Origin: Symbiodinium kawagutii
Taxonomy: Eukaryota; Sar; Dinophyceae; Suessiales; Symbiodiniaceae
Assembly (NCBI GenBank): GCA_009767595.1
Contig: VSDK01028396.1
Location: 3,461-67,460, forward strand
Length of the DNA: 64,000 bases
Reading direction: 5' to 3'
Position numbers and translations under genes: made by a program. This document shows, piece by piece, positions 34,283-45,208 of this stretch; position 1 is the first letter of the stretch; every line of letters begins with the position of its first letter. The notes under the pieces are model-generated. The model saw only the letters and a list, made by a program, of their open reading frames with translations. It was not told the DNA's origin and searched no databases.

Positions 34283-34398
34283 TAAGTTGACAAACCCTAA
34301 CCCTAAACTGTAAAATCCTAAACCCAAAACCTGAAACAGTAAAACGCTAAACTCTAAAACTCTAAACCCTAAAACCCTAAACCCTAGAAATCCTAAGA
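34283..34398. repeat. Degenerate interstitial telomeric repeat (CCCTAAA)n
   Basis: About fourteen units of CCCTAAA and close variants (CCCTAAC, TCCTAAA, ACTCTAAA, CCCTAGA). TTTAGGG is the telomere repeat of plants and has been reported for dinoflagellates. The array is decayed and internal to the window, so it is a relic or a repair insertion, not a chromosome end. Confidence 0.85.
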
Positions 34399-35084
34399 CA
34401 CAAATCACTCACTGCGTATAGTCAGTGCTTTTGCAACTTTTCCAAACCACGTTAAATTTGCACAAGGTCCTCCACTGCAGTGCCTCATTATGGGTGTGGG
34501 CGAACGTCGGGTTGCGGACACATTGTTTAATTGACGGTTACTTGCGATTGATGGACGGTTAATAGTGGTGAAGTGTCAGCTGGTAATAGATATTAGTGAT
34601 CAATTGATTGGTATGGGTCCAGCTACCAGGGATCCAAAGGCCATGGGTACTAGCGAACAGGGTACAGCGTGAGCTGACCCACTCCTACATAAGATCATCA
34701 AGTTTAATGATGGCTAATAGTCGTGGTCAGTAGTCATTGATTTTGATCGGTGAGTAGTGGTTGACATTGGTTGATGGAGATTTATGCTTCATACAGATGA
34801 AAGTTGGAGGACAAAAACCCCGCAACAGCAACAACATCCACTACCACGGTTGGGACTAAGAGGTATTCATCAACAAGAGTAAGAACAAAAACAAGGGGTA
34901 GCGGTCCGGAACATGAATAATGAATCGCATAGGTTGTCACTACCAGGAGAAACATGCAGAAAGTGAAAACATAGCTCATTGCCCAGGTTTTGCCACAAAT
35001 GCTACACATTATAACCTTGCATTGTCATCATGTTCCCCATTTTCCTACACATTCATCTCATACAACGTTATGATATTCACAATG

Positions 35085-35427
35085 TCGCGCTGATGCGCAT
35101 GACACGCATCAACCGCACGACCATCGCAAGCAATCACTGCCGCGACGCGTTGGTCGCGCGTCTCAGGAGCCATGTGGCCTTTGCCTTGATCCTGGTGGTG
35201 GCTCCTCGACATCGCAGTCTCGCAAAAGCACTCAACGGCATCACCAAGCCATGGAGCGATTCGGGGAACTCGCTGATGGTGGTAGCCATAGGAGACCCCA
35301 CACGGTTATCATCCGAGAAGCCACTGCTTTGACGTGCCGGGAGCCGGTGACCCCGAAGGTGGCGGCTGTCAGTCAAATTCCCAGCGTGGTGATCCGGATC
35401 TCCCAAGTGGTGATGCCACTGTTGTGA
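35085..35427 (+). CDS. Possible early exon(s) of gene R, frame ambiguous
   Basis: A GC-rich block with two long open + frames. One reads MRMTRINRTTIASNHCRDAL, then LRSHVAFALILVVAPRHRS and ends at TGA 35332. The other runs from the same area through MERFGELADGGSHRRPHTV, TPKVAAVSQIPSVVIRISQ to TGA 35427. Codon pattern favours the first in the 5' half and the second in the 3' half, so two exons or a frameshift are possible. The right flank turns ATGGT-type immediately after. Confidence 0.4.
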
Positions 35428-35532
35428 GGCGCTGTTCCCTACATGTGGTGCTGATTATGGTTGTAAATCATTGTGCACTTGCTGTAAACAATTGGTTGTA
35501 AAGGGTTATTGTATGCTGACTCTTTTCCCGAA

Positions 35533-35684
35533 GGCTTTCCCTTCGCTATCTTTGTTGCATGGTATTGTGGGCATCAAAGCAACTATCATGAGATTGAAGC
35601 CAATCCATACGATTGTTAGTGACATAGAGAACCAGCCATCTTTGGGGGAACGAACATTTCTGGCGGTTGACCATGGTCGCACTT
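35533..35684 (+). CDS. Possible gene R exon, frame uncertain
   Basis: After cccgaag one frame reads FPFAIFVAWYCGHQSNYHE and ends at a gttagt donor near 35615. Another frame runs through SDIENQPSLGERTFLAVDHG to about 35740 and could end GATTGG|gtcgtt in phase with the next exon. I cannot choose between them. Confidence 0.35.
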
Positions 35685-36010
35685 TCAAACAGTGCCAGCA
35701 TCGTTGCGAGATGGCCTCTCCCCGCGATTGGGTCGTTAGCTATCCTCGGCAATGGTAGTTGGCTATTATTGGTAGGATCATGGGTCAGCATGGTTAGATT
35801 TAGATAATCACTGTGAACCATTAAAACATGGAACTCTTGGGATATACCCGAGACTGTTTATGGTTAAACACACTATTCTTAACCATCGCAGAACAAGCCA
35901 TAAACACTAATTAATTATTCTGAAACAATGCTTGACATTAGCACAAGTTTATTTTTACTATTTTACAAGATCTTAAATTCACTGTTCGCAAGTGTTTATC
36001 ATTGGCGAAG

Positions 36011-36116
36011 CTGCGTTTCTGGTTGGTTGATGGCTTGGTGGGGCTCTACCTGGCCAGGCAGACCTGTAGCAACTTGGATTCTTTCCAAACGCTTTTCATC
36101 CGCGCGTGGACTTCAG
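36011..36116 (+). CDS. Gene R exon: first of a five-exon linked chain
   Basis: Acceptor tggcgaag|CTG, donor CTTCAG|gtgatt. Thirty-five codons read LRFWLVDGLVGLYLARQTC then SNLDSFQTLFIRAWTS. End phase 1 fits the next exon. The hydrophobic start could be a membrane segment. The full gene R chain is 36011, 36681, 37780, 38669 and 39156, with every junction in phase. No domain of the joined protein is recognised. Confidence 0.55.
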
Positions 36117-36428
36117 GTGATTCCTCAAGAAAATGATTTATTATCAAATATGATCAATCAGATGACAACCCAGTGGTTAACAATAATCAACTAATAGAGT
36201 ATTCATGATTATTCTGATCAAACAACATGGATGATTCTTGTTGACAGTGATTAATTATCAATCCAGTGGTGAAATATCAACAGCTGTTTGAGTTTTCTGG
36301 TTGCTCACCGAAGGAGGGCTCAATGGTTGACGATGGTCAATAGTTAGTAGTGGTGCATCATGTGGTTGATACGGTAAATCAGGCGTGGGGTATGCTTCCC
36401 GGTGGCTACATATTGCCATCCGCTGTAT

Positions 36429-36510
36429 GGATGTTTCTCAAAATGGGGGGACCCAACCAAATCATCCCGTTTTCACCATTCATAGCAATAAACCATCTAT
36501 CTTTGGGGTT
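36429..36510. repeat. GTACC inverted-repeat element, copy 12 (partial)
   Basis: From ggatgtttctcaaaatgggg through ataaaccatctatctttggg. The right end is not clear. Confidence 0.6.
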
Positions 36511-36519
36511 GACAATGGC

Positions 36520-36622
36520 GAACTAGCTGGTGATTGGGAGGGAGCTAAGGAGCCAGGGCCTCAGGGGTATCCCTATAGCCTTTAAAAGGGGGAGCCAAGG
36601 AGCTACAAGGAGTGGCCTAACC
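36520..36622. repeat. GGAGCTAAGGAGCCAGGG element, copy 1
   Basis: agctggtgattgggagggag ... ggggtatccct ... tttaaaagggggag ... gctacaaggagtgg. A close relative is at 50219-50312 and a fragment at 56865-56900. Confidence 0.75.
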
Positions 36623-36680
36623 AAATGGTAGCCAAAGAAACACCCGTACGAACTTGACATCGATACTCAGCGCCCGGCAG

Positions 36681-36887
36681 AGTGGAGACCAGCCTTTGAG
36701 GTTCTTCTCTTCCGCTTATGGGAAGGAAATGCCTTGGTCCAATGTGGACACGATGGGCCCTTTGTGGGTGATAAGTGTATCTGTGGCGGCACCTTACCAT
36801 ATATCTGCTGGATCTCTGAAAGCATCTTGGCAGAAGCGGCCATACGTCAATTGTATGTTGCGACCGCAAAAATGGCTCAACTTCAGG
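36681..36887 (+). CDS. Gene R exon
   Basis: Acceptor cccggcag|AG, donor CTTCAGG|gttcaa. Sixty-eight codons after completing Glu: WRPAFEVLLFRLWEGNALVQ, CGHDGPFVGDKCICGGTLPY, then ICWISESILAEAAIRQLYV and ATAKMAQLQ. Four Cys within CGHDG...CIC...YIC might form a small metal or disulphide site. A second open frame is less codon-like. The frame remains open upstream to an alternative acceptor at 36638. Confidence 0.6.
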
Positions 36888-37099
36888 GTTCAAAATGGTT
36901 GATCTTGGATTTGAGAATAGTTGAGTGAATCTCAAGGGAATAATTCATACTTTGATAACGATTGATATGGCTGAACGCTTGAGAATGCTTCATAATGAAT
37001 TAATCAAAGATTACACCAAATGATGCTTGAGAATGATGACTAGTCGAGTATTTGCAAGCATCAGTTGATTTGGTGCCTGTCAATGGCTTGAAGCCAAAC

Positions 37100-37260
37100 A
37101 TACCAAGCAGCATGTGGCTGGGTTCACACCCATATATCTGTTCATCGCTGGGGGATGCGAACGTGTTCCTAGGACTCCGCCTTGGCGCCCGTAGCGCTGC
37201 TTGCTGCATGTTCCTGCCGCGTTCGCAGCCAAATTGGCCTATTCTGTTCCTGAAGTGGTC
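37100..37260. other. Possible exon, not phase-linked
   Basis: A GC-rich patch with + frame SSLGDANVFLGLRLGARSAA and minus frame AALRAPRRSPRNTFASPSDE both open. Neither fits the gene R chain, which skips this patch in phase. Confidence 0.25.
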
Positions 37261-37779
37261 AATTTAACAACTGGGGGTGATTCCGGACCCATCATGAATC
37301 GATTGATGCTTGGATGTGCAGGTTTTTTTCTGGCATAATTAGAAAAACCCCTTCAAGTGGGTGAACTAAGCCCGATTAAACCATGGTGAATGTCACGAGG
37401 TACGAGCAGATGGGATCCACACAGAATCCAAGTATTGCCAACGATTCCATAAACATTTCCTGGACTCACGCTTCTGATAGCCACACCAATATTTGTTTGG
37501 TAGCCATGATAATTGTGGTTGATTATAGCTGGTAACCACAATGAACATAAGCCAGATTGATGGTTAAGAAGCATAACCACTTACATTATGGTTTGTAACA
37601 CGATGATCATTGGTATATATAAGCCGTTCATGGTTGGTGGTTTCAAACATATGGATTTTCCCTAATTATTGACACATATTTGGTTGACTACTATTTTTCA
37701 TAAGGGTGGTTCAATCACCAACCGGTAAACCACTAATGGTTGATCATCACGCGACGGATGCCCCGCAGACATCTCCCAG

Positions 37780-37879
37780 GTTTCAACGCGTTGTATCTCA
37801 ACTCCGAGATGGAGCCGCGCATCATTTGGCAATCGAGTCTTGGTGAAACGGTGCGGTGCGGCCGCGGTTTTTTTCGTAG
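37780..37879 (+). CDS. Gene R exon
   Basis: Acceptor tctcccag|GT, donor CGTAG|gtaccg. It completes Gly and reads FNALYLNSEMEPRIIWQSSL then GETVRCGRGFFR plus two bases. Both phases match. Flanks show ACCAT-type DNA on the left and ATGGT-type on the right. Confidence 0.65.
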
Positions 37880-38668
37880 GTACCGCAGGCTCAGGGCCAG
37901 GACGAAACTTGCCGTCGTTTGTTCAGTATGAACTGCGGTTAATGATGATAGCTAAACATGATGGTAATTGATGATGGTTAAACATGATGGTGAATGATGA
38001 TGGCTAAACTGCTAAACATGATGGTTAAGGATGCTTGCTAAACAGGATGGTTGAACATGACCGATAGCACCTCCGCAATTCAGATCCAGCATAGTTTTAG
38101 GCCGTGGGGCCTTGCACTTGGGGTTAGGTTGCACGTGGGGCCTAGCAATCCAACAAGCAGTTGTAACAAAACTATGTATATTATGCATTCTCCCTATGCC
38201 ATCCAGCATCATGGCATCTAATTCACATCGCTACAGAGCCGTATGGTGAATCCACCATTGGTATGAGTTGAGCCTTCCAATCGAAGGTCCATGTGCAGGC
38301 GTTTTTACAAACTTTAGCCAATCCGGAGCTACCCAATTCGAACTCATAGTGGATACATAATTACATATATCCCCTGGAAGTTATTATGAACCCAGATATT
38401 ATAGCTGCTGTAAATAGTTGTAGGAATTCTATATACATATATATTAATAATATATATATACATGTATCTCCCTGGAAGTTGTATTAAAAGTCAATTTGAA
38501 ACAGACGGCTGCCCAATCAACAGCTCAGCTGTTCAGCAGTTCTTCGAGTTTCACCAGCTAATTGATGCTAATTGCCCATCATTCATGAGCTAATTGACCA
38601 TCATTCATCAGCAAATCAACCATCATTCACCAGGTATTGCTGGCTCCTCTTGGCTCTTTGTCCTTCAG

Positions 38669-38831
38669 TGGAAGGCATTCTGCTTCTGTTCGCTTGGCAG
38701 CGACGGACCGATTGGTTGGCAGGTGCTCTCAGCAGTTGCTACCTCTTCCTGGCAGTGGCGTGGTTGCAGTGCTTGGAAGCCGGGGCATCCATGGCTATCC
38801 ATGGCTAAGGAGCAAGGACCGGAGCTTCCAG
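38669..38831 (+). CDS. Gene R exon
   Basis: Acceptor tccttcag|T completes Ser. It reads GRHSASVRLAATDRLVGRCS, QQLLPLPGSGVVAVLGSRG and IHGYPWLRSKDRSFQ, ending TTCCAG|gtgtga in phase 0. A different + frame is open for 144 codons across the same DNA and beyond (to 39028), but it does not link in phase and has poorer codon pattern. It remains the main alternative. Confidence 0.55.
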
Positions 38832-39155
38832 GTGTGATACCAGGTACCCCCTGGGTTGGGCCTCGCTGCTTGCGGCCCAAGTTGGGCCCCAACGGTGGAG
38901 CTGATTGGATCAAAGCATGGTGCCCAGGTTTGCAGAGGTTTTTCAACGTCAATGGGTCCATGGTGATGCCCATAAACCAAGCCAACATGATTCATAAACG
39001 ATGGAACATGATGAAACTCATGCCCTGAGAAAACGTGGCCCCAAGTTGGATTTTTCGGTTCACAGGTCATTTGAACACAGTCCTGTCATGTGCCTCAAAC
39101 CGGTTCTCTTACCCCAGTGACAATTGATCAACCATTCCACGTGCATCCAGCCAAG

Positions 39156-39299
39156 GTATTTCCAGACACCTTGCCGAAGGAAATTATCTTGCTGCACTAC
39201 ATTCCCGCTTGGGGGACCTTAGGCGTTTCCCAGCTGGTCTTTCAGCGATCTGGAGCCATGATCGAGGGGCAGCATGAGCCTGCGTTGTGCTCCCATTAA
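39156..39299 (+). CDS. Gene R terminal exon
   Basis: Acceptor cagccaag|GTA, phase 0. It reads VFPDTLPKEIILLHYIPAWG, TLGVSQLVFQRSGAMIEGQ and HEPALCSH, then TAA at 39297-39299. Clean codon pattern. The strong coding look up to a stop, followed at once by ACCAT-type DNA, marks the 3' end of gene R. Confidence 0.6.
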   Translation, partial: VFPDTLPKEIILLHYIPAWGTLGVSQLVFQRSGAMIEGQHEPALCSH

Positions 39300-39546
39300 G
39301 CACCATATAGCACCATTATCCACATCATTGAGCGTGATTGTGCTGTGCATTCAACGTTCCCGATCCTTTTTAGCATCGTCCAGCACCATCGAGCATTCTT
39401 ATCATTGCAGCTAATACAATATCAATTATGATGAACAATCACGAATCATGACGAAGCGCATCATTATGACCAAACTATCGCAGTAATGAAACAGACATCC
39501 TGTAGCCGTGAAGCACCAACCAATCATCATAACTCATAACCAATCG

Positions 39547-39645
39547 GGTGTTTCTCAAAATAGGGGTACCCCAAAAAATGTTTGGCTTGTTACTCTACAT
39601 GATTTATATTGGATGATTTGGGGGTACCCTATTTTCAGAAAGCAC
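39547..39645. repeat. GTACC inverted-repeat element, copy 13
   Basis: gtgtttctcaaaatagggg and gggggtaccctattttcaga flank aaatgtttggcttgttactc. Near-consensus copy. Confidence 0.85.
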
Positions 39646-40239
39646 CTGCAACTTTTGCCTGCTACGACCTGGGCGGAGCCCGCCCTTAGGACCTGGCGAG
39701 AGGGTCCTCGCTAGTGACTAGACTTCCGAGTTACAGCATTCGATAGATGTTTACATGAATGAGTAATGATCAAAATAGCAATTTGCATGGTGAATGCTCA
39801 AAATAATAACAATAGCAAATGGACAGTGATCGTCACAATGATCAAAACAGCAATTTGCATGGTGAATGATTCATAGCAATGATCATTGAAGCACCAATCA
39901 CAAGTAGCAATGCGGCAATGCGGAAAATTCAGAGCTGTTACACAGTGGTGTTGCACATGTGTAGCCACGGTATTGACCAATTTGTATTATGAAGTAATGC
40001 AAGTCATTGAGAAGTTACAGTAGCTATATATACTAATTATATACTATAATTATGTTAAACACTTTATCAGCCAGTTAGAGTGATCACGTTGACTAGTACT
40101 GAACCATCATGAGTTAATGAACCATCATGTGACCAATGGCAACGATGAATTCTAAGCTCTGGATCCAAGGCTGCAGTTCTCTTCCAGTTCATTTTGCCAT
40201 GGCGATGTTCCTTGGCCGAGTGCGCTAGCTGATCTCAAG

Positions 40240-40312
40240 CGCACAAGTTTGAGAGCCTGCTTGTTCCAGGTGGACCAGATCTGCTTGCAAAGCTTGGTGA
40301 ACGGCTTGCCAG
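40240..40312 (+). CDS. Gene Z exon a
   Basis: Acceptor gatctcaag|CG, donor GCCAG|gtttct. After two bases it reads HKFESLLVPGGPDLLAKLGE then RLA, a strongly coding-like frame. End phase 2 fits exon b. No domain is recognised. Confidence 0.5.
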
Positions 40313-40431
40313 GTTTCTCAAACTCGGATTCTCATGGTCTCAGTGATCGATCAGTCCGATCACTGTCCGATGACTCAGGTCTCTTGAGCACATTCTTCGG
40401 CTACTTCATCTACTACGTCGTTCTCACTGAG

Positions 40432-40493
40432 TTTTGCATCAGCCAAGGCAGCACCTTCCGCGGGACGCGCGTGGCCACAACTGGCCGGGGCAG
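40432..40493 (+). CDS. Gene Z exon b
   Basis: Acceptor tcactgag|T, donor GGGGCAG|gtgcaa. It reads FASAKAAPSAGRAWPQLAGA. The intron before it is only about 120 bp, short for this window. An alternative 128-codon frame (FFGYFIYYVVLTEFC) covers the same region and cannot be excluded. Confidence 0.4.
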
Positions 40494-40569
40494 GTGCAAA
40501 GCTTCTTGGGGCTCGCCGCACGACCACCATTCACCACCGCAACTCATCAACCATACGATGAACCACATG

Positions 40570-40671
40570 AGTGTTCCTCAAGCTATAGCTGTACCCCAAA
40601 AATGCTTGGTTTATTACTGTACTATGAATGGTTGATATTTGATGGGGGTACCCCTATTTTGAGAAACACCC
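40570..40671. repeat. GTACC inverted-repeat element, copy 14 (near consensus)
   Basis: gtgttcctcaagctatagct ... gggggtacccctattttgagaaacaccc around ccccaaaaatgcttggttta and atggttgatatttgatgg. It lies in the intron between gene Z exons b and c. Confidence 0.85.
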
Positions 40672-40830
40672 ACATTTTTTATCAACCACAATCATCAACT
40701 TACCTCATCATCATGAGTTAAACCACCTTGTCAACCACAATCATTGGCATCATGAACGATTTTCATTGGCCACCGCCACAAAAGCCCCTGAACCAAAGCG
40801 CTGAACGAAAAACGACAACGCCGTTGTGAG

Positions 40831-40969
40831 GAGCCCAGCGTAGCCTTGCGTACGACTGGACCTTCACGAATGGGTACTTGATGGAGCCGGGGTCATTGGT
40901 GGCAGTTCCTTGCAGCAGAGCGGGGAGTGGGGAGAGATTTTCTCCATGGAACGGTGGACTTATTACAAG
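40831..40969 (+). CDS. Gene Z exon c (GC donor)
   Basis: Acceptor ttgtgag|GA completes Gly. It reads AQRSLAYDWTFTNGYLMEPG, SLVAVPCSRAGSGERFSPWN and GGLIT, ending ACAAG|gcttgg, a GC donor in phase 2. Its phase matches exon b. Confidence 0.5.
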
Positions 40970-41375
40970 GCTTGGGGGGGGAACAGCAATTGGTTACTAC
41001 GTAGTAATACAGCAAGTAGTTACTATGACTATAAGCAATTGTGAATCAACAGTCTACAAGGGTTGGGTTGATTACTGATAAATGTTCAGTAGTTAAGTAA
41101 CAATTGGTGATAGTCATAGTGTAATGAACTGGTTGACGATATTGAAGTAGCCAATGGTTAGTCAATTAACAATGACAGTTTGCAATATATGCTGTAATTA
41201 GTCAACAATGGTAAATTTAGAATGGTTACATACTGGTGGTTGATTGAGAACTAGGATATGATAGTCAATAGTTGTCAAATTACTATATCATTGATTGATC
41301 ATAGGGCCATGGGGTGAATAATTGATTTACACTGGTTACAATGGTTGCATTGGTTGAAACATGGTTAGATTGTAG

Positions 41376-42087
41376 CTACAATACCATTGCGGAGCATTTC
41401 TTAAACCCAGCCAGTAAGAACGGATGTTTGCCAGGATTGAGACTTGTTACCAGCAGAGCACGGTTATTTTTCAATAAGATTACAGGAGGAGAGTAGGAAC
41501 TACGGAATTGGCTGTAAGCGCCAAGGGCTGATTGATCGTTGACGACAGAGTCAATCTGACAGTGAGCAGGCATCACTAGAAGCTCATTGAACTAGGCAAC
41601 AGCTCTTCTTGCTGGCGAAATAGCTCGCGAAAGAAATTGATGTCGAAGGAAATAGCTGGCAAAATAGCCTGCCATTTCCTGGTAATCATCAGCTTCACCC
41701 AAGGTTTGCTCCACCGAAAATTCACAGTCCCCTCTGGTTGGCGCAGTGCTGGTCAATGGCGTCTAGTAGCTGATTAGTATAGTTTCGACTGATGAATGAT
41801 CATGCTGAATACTGATTGAAAATAGGGATGCCCATCAGCGCAGCGCTGAGGTGATCTTGGAATGGACTTTCGCATTTGGCGGAATCACTGTGATCCTTGC
41901 ATACTGCATCTCTGAGATTGTCCAACAGAAGTTGTTGCAAGCAACGCAGTCCATGAAAACAGCGTCTCCACATGAGCCACGTGAATTCGCGGCACTTCGG
42001 GTCGTTTAGACTCTGAATTGATGGGTAGAGCTTGTTGAAAAGGGACCTTTTCCAGAAGGAAACATGACCAGTCCTTCGAAACACCAA
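41376..42087 (-). CDS. Minus-strand coding-like block, gene not resolved
   Basis: Three consecutive minus frames look coding. The first, 42078-41800, reads GHVSFWKRSLFNKLYPSIQS, DPKCREFTWLMWRRCFHG and SPFQDHLSAALMGIPIFNQ to a stop. The second, about 41740-41593, reads EFSVEQTLGEADDYQEMAGY and FASYFLRHQFLSRAISPARR to a stop. The third, 41576-41376, reads DSVVNDQSALGAYSQFRSS and RALLVTSLNPGKHPFLLAG to a stop. Codon pattern is good, but I could not link them by splice phase. This could be a minus-strand gene or a decayed element. Confidence 0.35.
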
Positions 42088-42168
42088 TGTTGAGTGACGT
42101 CAATCAGGTAGGATACCGAGAATTGGACTTGGTATGCTCCGAGATTATGACCAACCAATGATGTATAT

Positions 42169-42292
42169 GGGTGTTTCTCAAAGTAGGCTACCCCCAAAGC
42201 ATCCAATATTAATTAACATTAATTAACCATTTTTAGGAATGCACCAACATCACCAACCATTTCTGGGGTACCCCTCTTTTGAGAAACTACCA
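42169..42292. repeat. GTACC inverted-repeat element, copy 15
   Basis: gtgtttctcaaagtaggcta and ctggggtacccctcttttgagaaactac. The core includes an attaattaacattaattaac insertion. Confidence 0.8.
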
Positions 42293-42329
42293 TATGGATT
42301 GAGTGCCATCACCGCTCCCTATCCTTCCA

Positions 42330-42560
42330 AAAGCAGGTCCTGATGGTTTCTGTTTAATCGCCCGCCGTCTTGTTGGACCCCAAGTTGGTACCTCAAGTGC
42401 GCACTCTGCTGAACCATTGGTGCCCATGCACGATTTTCAAGCTATACCCTCAGTCAGGGGCACGGGGGCAACTGCTACGGAAGCACAAAGTCTGCCGTTT
42501 TTTTCCCTGTGACATGAGCGGTGTCAAAATCCCTCTGTTGATTGAGAAATTGCAGGACTG
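42330..42560 (+). CDS. Possible exon, frame unresolved
   Basis: Two + frames are open. One follows aaaagcag and reads PDGFCLIARRLVGPQVGTSS to a stop at 42512. The other reads KLVPQVRTLLNHWCPCTIFK and CDMSGVKIPLLIEKLQ to a GA donor (cag|gactga). No linked neighbour was found. Confidence 0.3.
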
Positions 42561-43439
42561 ACCAAAGGCATCGTAATCAATAGAATTCAATCAGTTTAAC
42601 AAAAAACATGTATGCTGTATGATAGATATTGAGTTTATCAATATGAGTATATGCAATTTTGTACAAATGTTACCTGTTAAAATATTGCTCTCCGGACCTC
42701 TCTCCCTCTCTGTCTCTCTCTGTACATGTACATCAAATAGTAGCAACAAAGACCAATACCGAGTATACATTTGAGTGCTGGATGATGATAATGAGTATGT
42801 TTAGCAACTAAAGTAATCAGCCTTTCCACCCTGTACAATCCAGCCATCCACCGCAGGTTCATACCCAGTATGCTAGTCGATAATGCAATATGAATGATGC
42901 TTATCCTCATCATCCGCATCCTCATCGTCATCATCCTCATCGTCCTCATGATCCTTCATTGGAATGCCAATTTTTTTGCCGCCAGTTACACCCTCATGGG
43001 GTTTGGACACCGCTTAGATTAGATTCGAGCCGCGCAACCGCTGGGCTAATCGTGCATGGATCAATTGTAATTCATTGCTGCTTAATAGTGGGTCATTGAT
43101 GGTGACTTGCGATTCATGGATGGTTAATAGTGGTTAAGTGTCAGCTAGTAGCTATCGATGATCAATTGATGGGCCAAGGGAACATGTTTTCACAGCTGGT
43201 TGGGTGAGTAGCCATACCTCCATGAAACGGAGCAATTTCTATGGCCAGCCACTACGGTGGCAGCGTTTCTGCGACGTTCCAATGCTCACAGCAGCAGGCT
43301 GCACATTAGGAACGTCGTTTCATAAGCACAGGTGTTGAGAGGCTGGATGAACATGAAACCGGGTTGGTGGTTTCAAACATTTTTTTATTTGAACTATATA
43401 CGAGAATTGCTGATGTTTGAACCCAGATCATCAGTCCAG

Positions 43440-43822
43440 ATCATCAGTACCCAATTGCTGATGTTTGAACTATATACGAGACTCCAACTGTGACAAACGT
43501 CATGCCTTTCGACGCAGCTGACATGTCCCGTGTCAGTTGCAAGACTTCCTCCAGTACCTCGAAACGCCCAAAACTTCACACGAACGGAGCAGCTGCAGGT
43601 GTCCAACCAGGGCTTTGATGCTTGAAGAGGACAGTCTGCACATCTCAGCTGGCTGTAGGGTTGAGGCATAGCACGGCTATGGATGACATCTGCGGCTTTT
43701 CCTCGTGAACAAAAAGCTGGGAATGTGAAATTCCTTCCCAGAACTGGCTTCGTATCAAGCCAAGAAGCGGCACAAGTTCCGGCAAAAGCGGGCACAGCAG
43801 AGGGATGCGGGGTACTGTTCAA
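43440..43822 (-). CDS. Long minus-strand frame, status uncertain
   Basis: A 142-codon frame with good codon pattern: PAFAGTCAASWLDTKPVLGR, NFTFPAFCSRGKAADVIHS, CADCPLQASKPWLDTCSCSV, then RVKFWAFRGTGGSLATDTG. It is Cys-rich. A + frame over 43683-43857 (MTSAAFPREQKAGNVKFLPR, donor aaccctg|gttggg) competes. With the 41.4-42.1 kb block it may form one minus-strand gene. Confidence 0.35.
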
Positions 43823-44356
43823 CGGTTGGCCTGGCGTGAACGATTCAGAGAACCCTGGTTGGGTTCGGTTGCTTGGGTTAGGTTGCTTGGGTTAGGTAGA
43901 TTGGGTTGGGTTGGTTCGCTTGCTGGTGGTTGTTAACCCTTTTTGTGGGCCTCTTCAAGCAAGATTCGCTGACGATAGTTCGCCACGGCTAAACCATCAT
44001 AAACTTCCATTATGAATCACAATACTTAGATTAATCTAGCCATCATTGATTACTTAATATTAACCACCATTGACCACCATGAACCGCCATCAACCATCAT
44101 CATGAATCACATGACTAGTACTAATCACCAGCCGTAGAACTTGCCAGTCGCTGCCCTTTGCCTCACGGGAGTTTCGTTATGCAATGAAGTCAATGCTTAA
44201 TGCATGGTCAGTCGTGATGGTTGCTGGTTTTTTTGGAGACTCAACTTAGCATTGTGTTTTTTTGACAACCTAAGGGCTATAATTGCATTTAATCAGGTGA
44301 TGGTTTTGAATGGTTGCTGTTTGGAGAAATAATGAAGACTGATGCTAATTGATCGC

Positions 44357-44441
44357 AAACTAGGGGTACTCCCAAATCATCCGATAGTAATTCGTAATAA
44401 CCCAATCATTTTCTTGGGTCCCCTATTTTAAGAAACAATCA
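44357..44441. repeat. GTACC inverted-repeat element, copy 16
   Basis: aactaggggtactcccaaatcatc to cttgggtcccctattttaagaaac. Confidence 0.65.
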
Positions 44442-44655
44442 TGGTGATGACTAAATGGAATGATGGTCATGGCATGGAGTGCTGAATTCAATGCCGGCCA
44501 ACCTCATTCATTGGGCTCAGCTGAATGTTTGGGGCTGGTGCTGCATCACCGCAGCTGGCTTTAGGAGATCATTGACATGTTAGCGGGGCCCTGCAAGCAA
44601 CATGCATCAGGTGGATTCATGGGGGCTAAACAATGGTTAACAACTAGCAAGCAAA

Positions 44656-44836
44656 ATGAAGAGGGGAATAGAATGGAATATAGTAGCGACAAGCACTAAG
44701 AATGCATTGATTCAGGACATTGAGGTATACGCAAAGTGGCTAGGGGAACAAAGTGTGTATTGTGCAGAAAAGCAGTGGAAAAAGGCAGGAGGCATTTGCA
44801 TAATGCTTCGGCATTGTTGGGAACAATCTACCCAAT
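44656..44836 (+). CDS. Possible first exon of gene X
   Basis: ATG at 44656 opens MKRGIEWNIVATSTKNALIQ, then DIEVYAKWLGEQSVYCAEKQ, WKKAGGICIMLRHCWEQST, ending CCCAATG|gtgagt, a consensus-quality donor. It could start gene X, but the phase (2) does not fit the next supported exon, so an exon may be missing. Confidence 0.4.
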
Positions 44837-45043
44837 GGTGAGTCTATTAGTATAAGATCATGATTTGGCCAGTGTGGTCTTCACCTGCTGGATCCAAACA
44901 ACTAACTTTCTCAAACAGATGGATATCAGGTTGGAGACCATACCAGCTTAACCACCAGCTGAAGATCGAAGACATACATGATTGGATCTTCGGCACAGGA
45001 GATTCGCAGAATTCGCCCTGGATTTTCTTGCGAGCCCAACATA

Positions 45044-45131
45044 TGGTGCTTTTTCAAAAGAGGGATACTTCCCAATCATCCAATGAAAAAAACAACCATT
45101 TCTTGGGTCCCCAAACTGGCTTGAGAAACCC
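45044..45131. repeat. GTACC inverted-repeat element, copy 17 (degenerate)
   Basis: ggtgctttttcaaaagaggg to cttgggtccccaaactggcttgagaaacccc. Confidence 0.65.
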
Positions 45132-45208
45132 CAACCTATGTTTCAAGTGAACCACCCATTTAAGCTATCCATATCACGCTGGAAAAAGCATACCAATCGA
45201 TGCCCAAG

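Noticed and set aside
38594-39028. 144-codon + frame as a single gene
   Set aside because: The overlapping frame of exon 38669-38831 joins in phase on both sides and has the better codon pattern.
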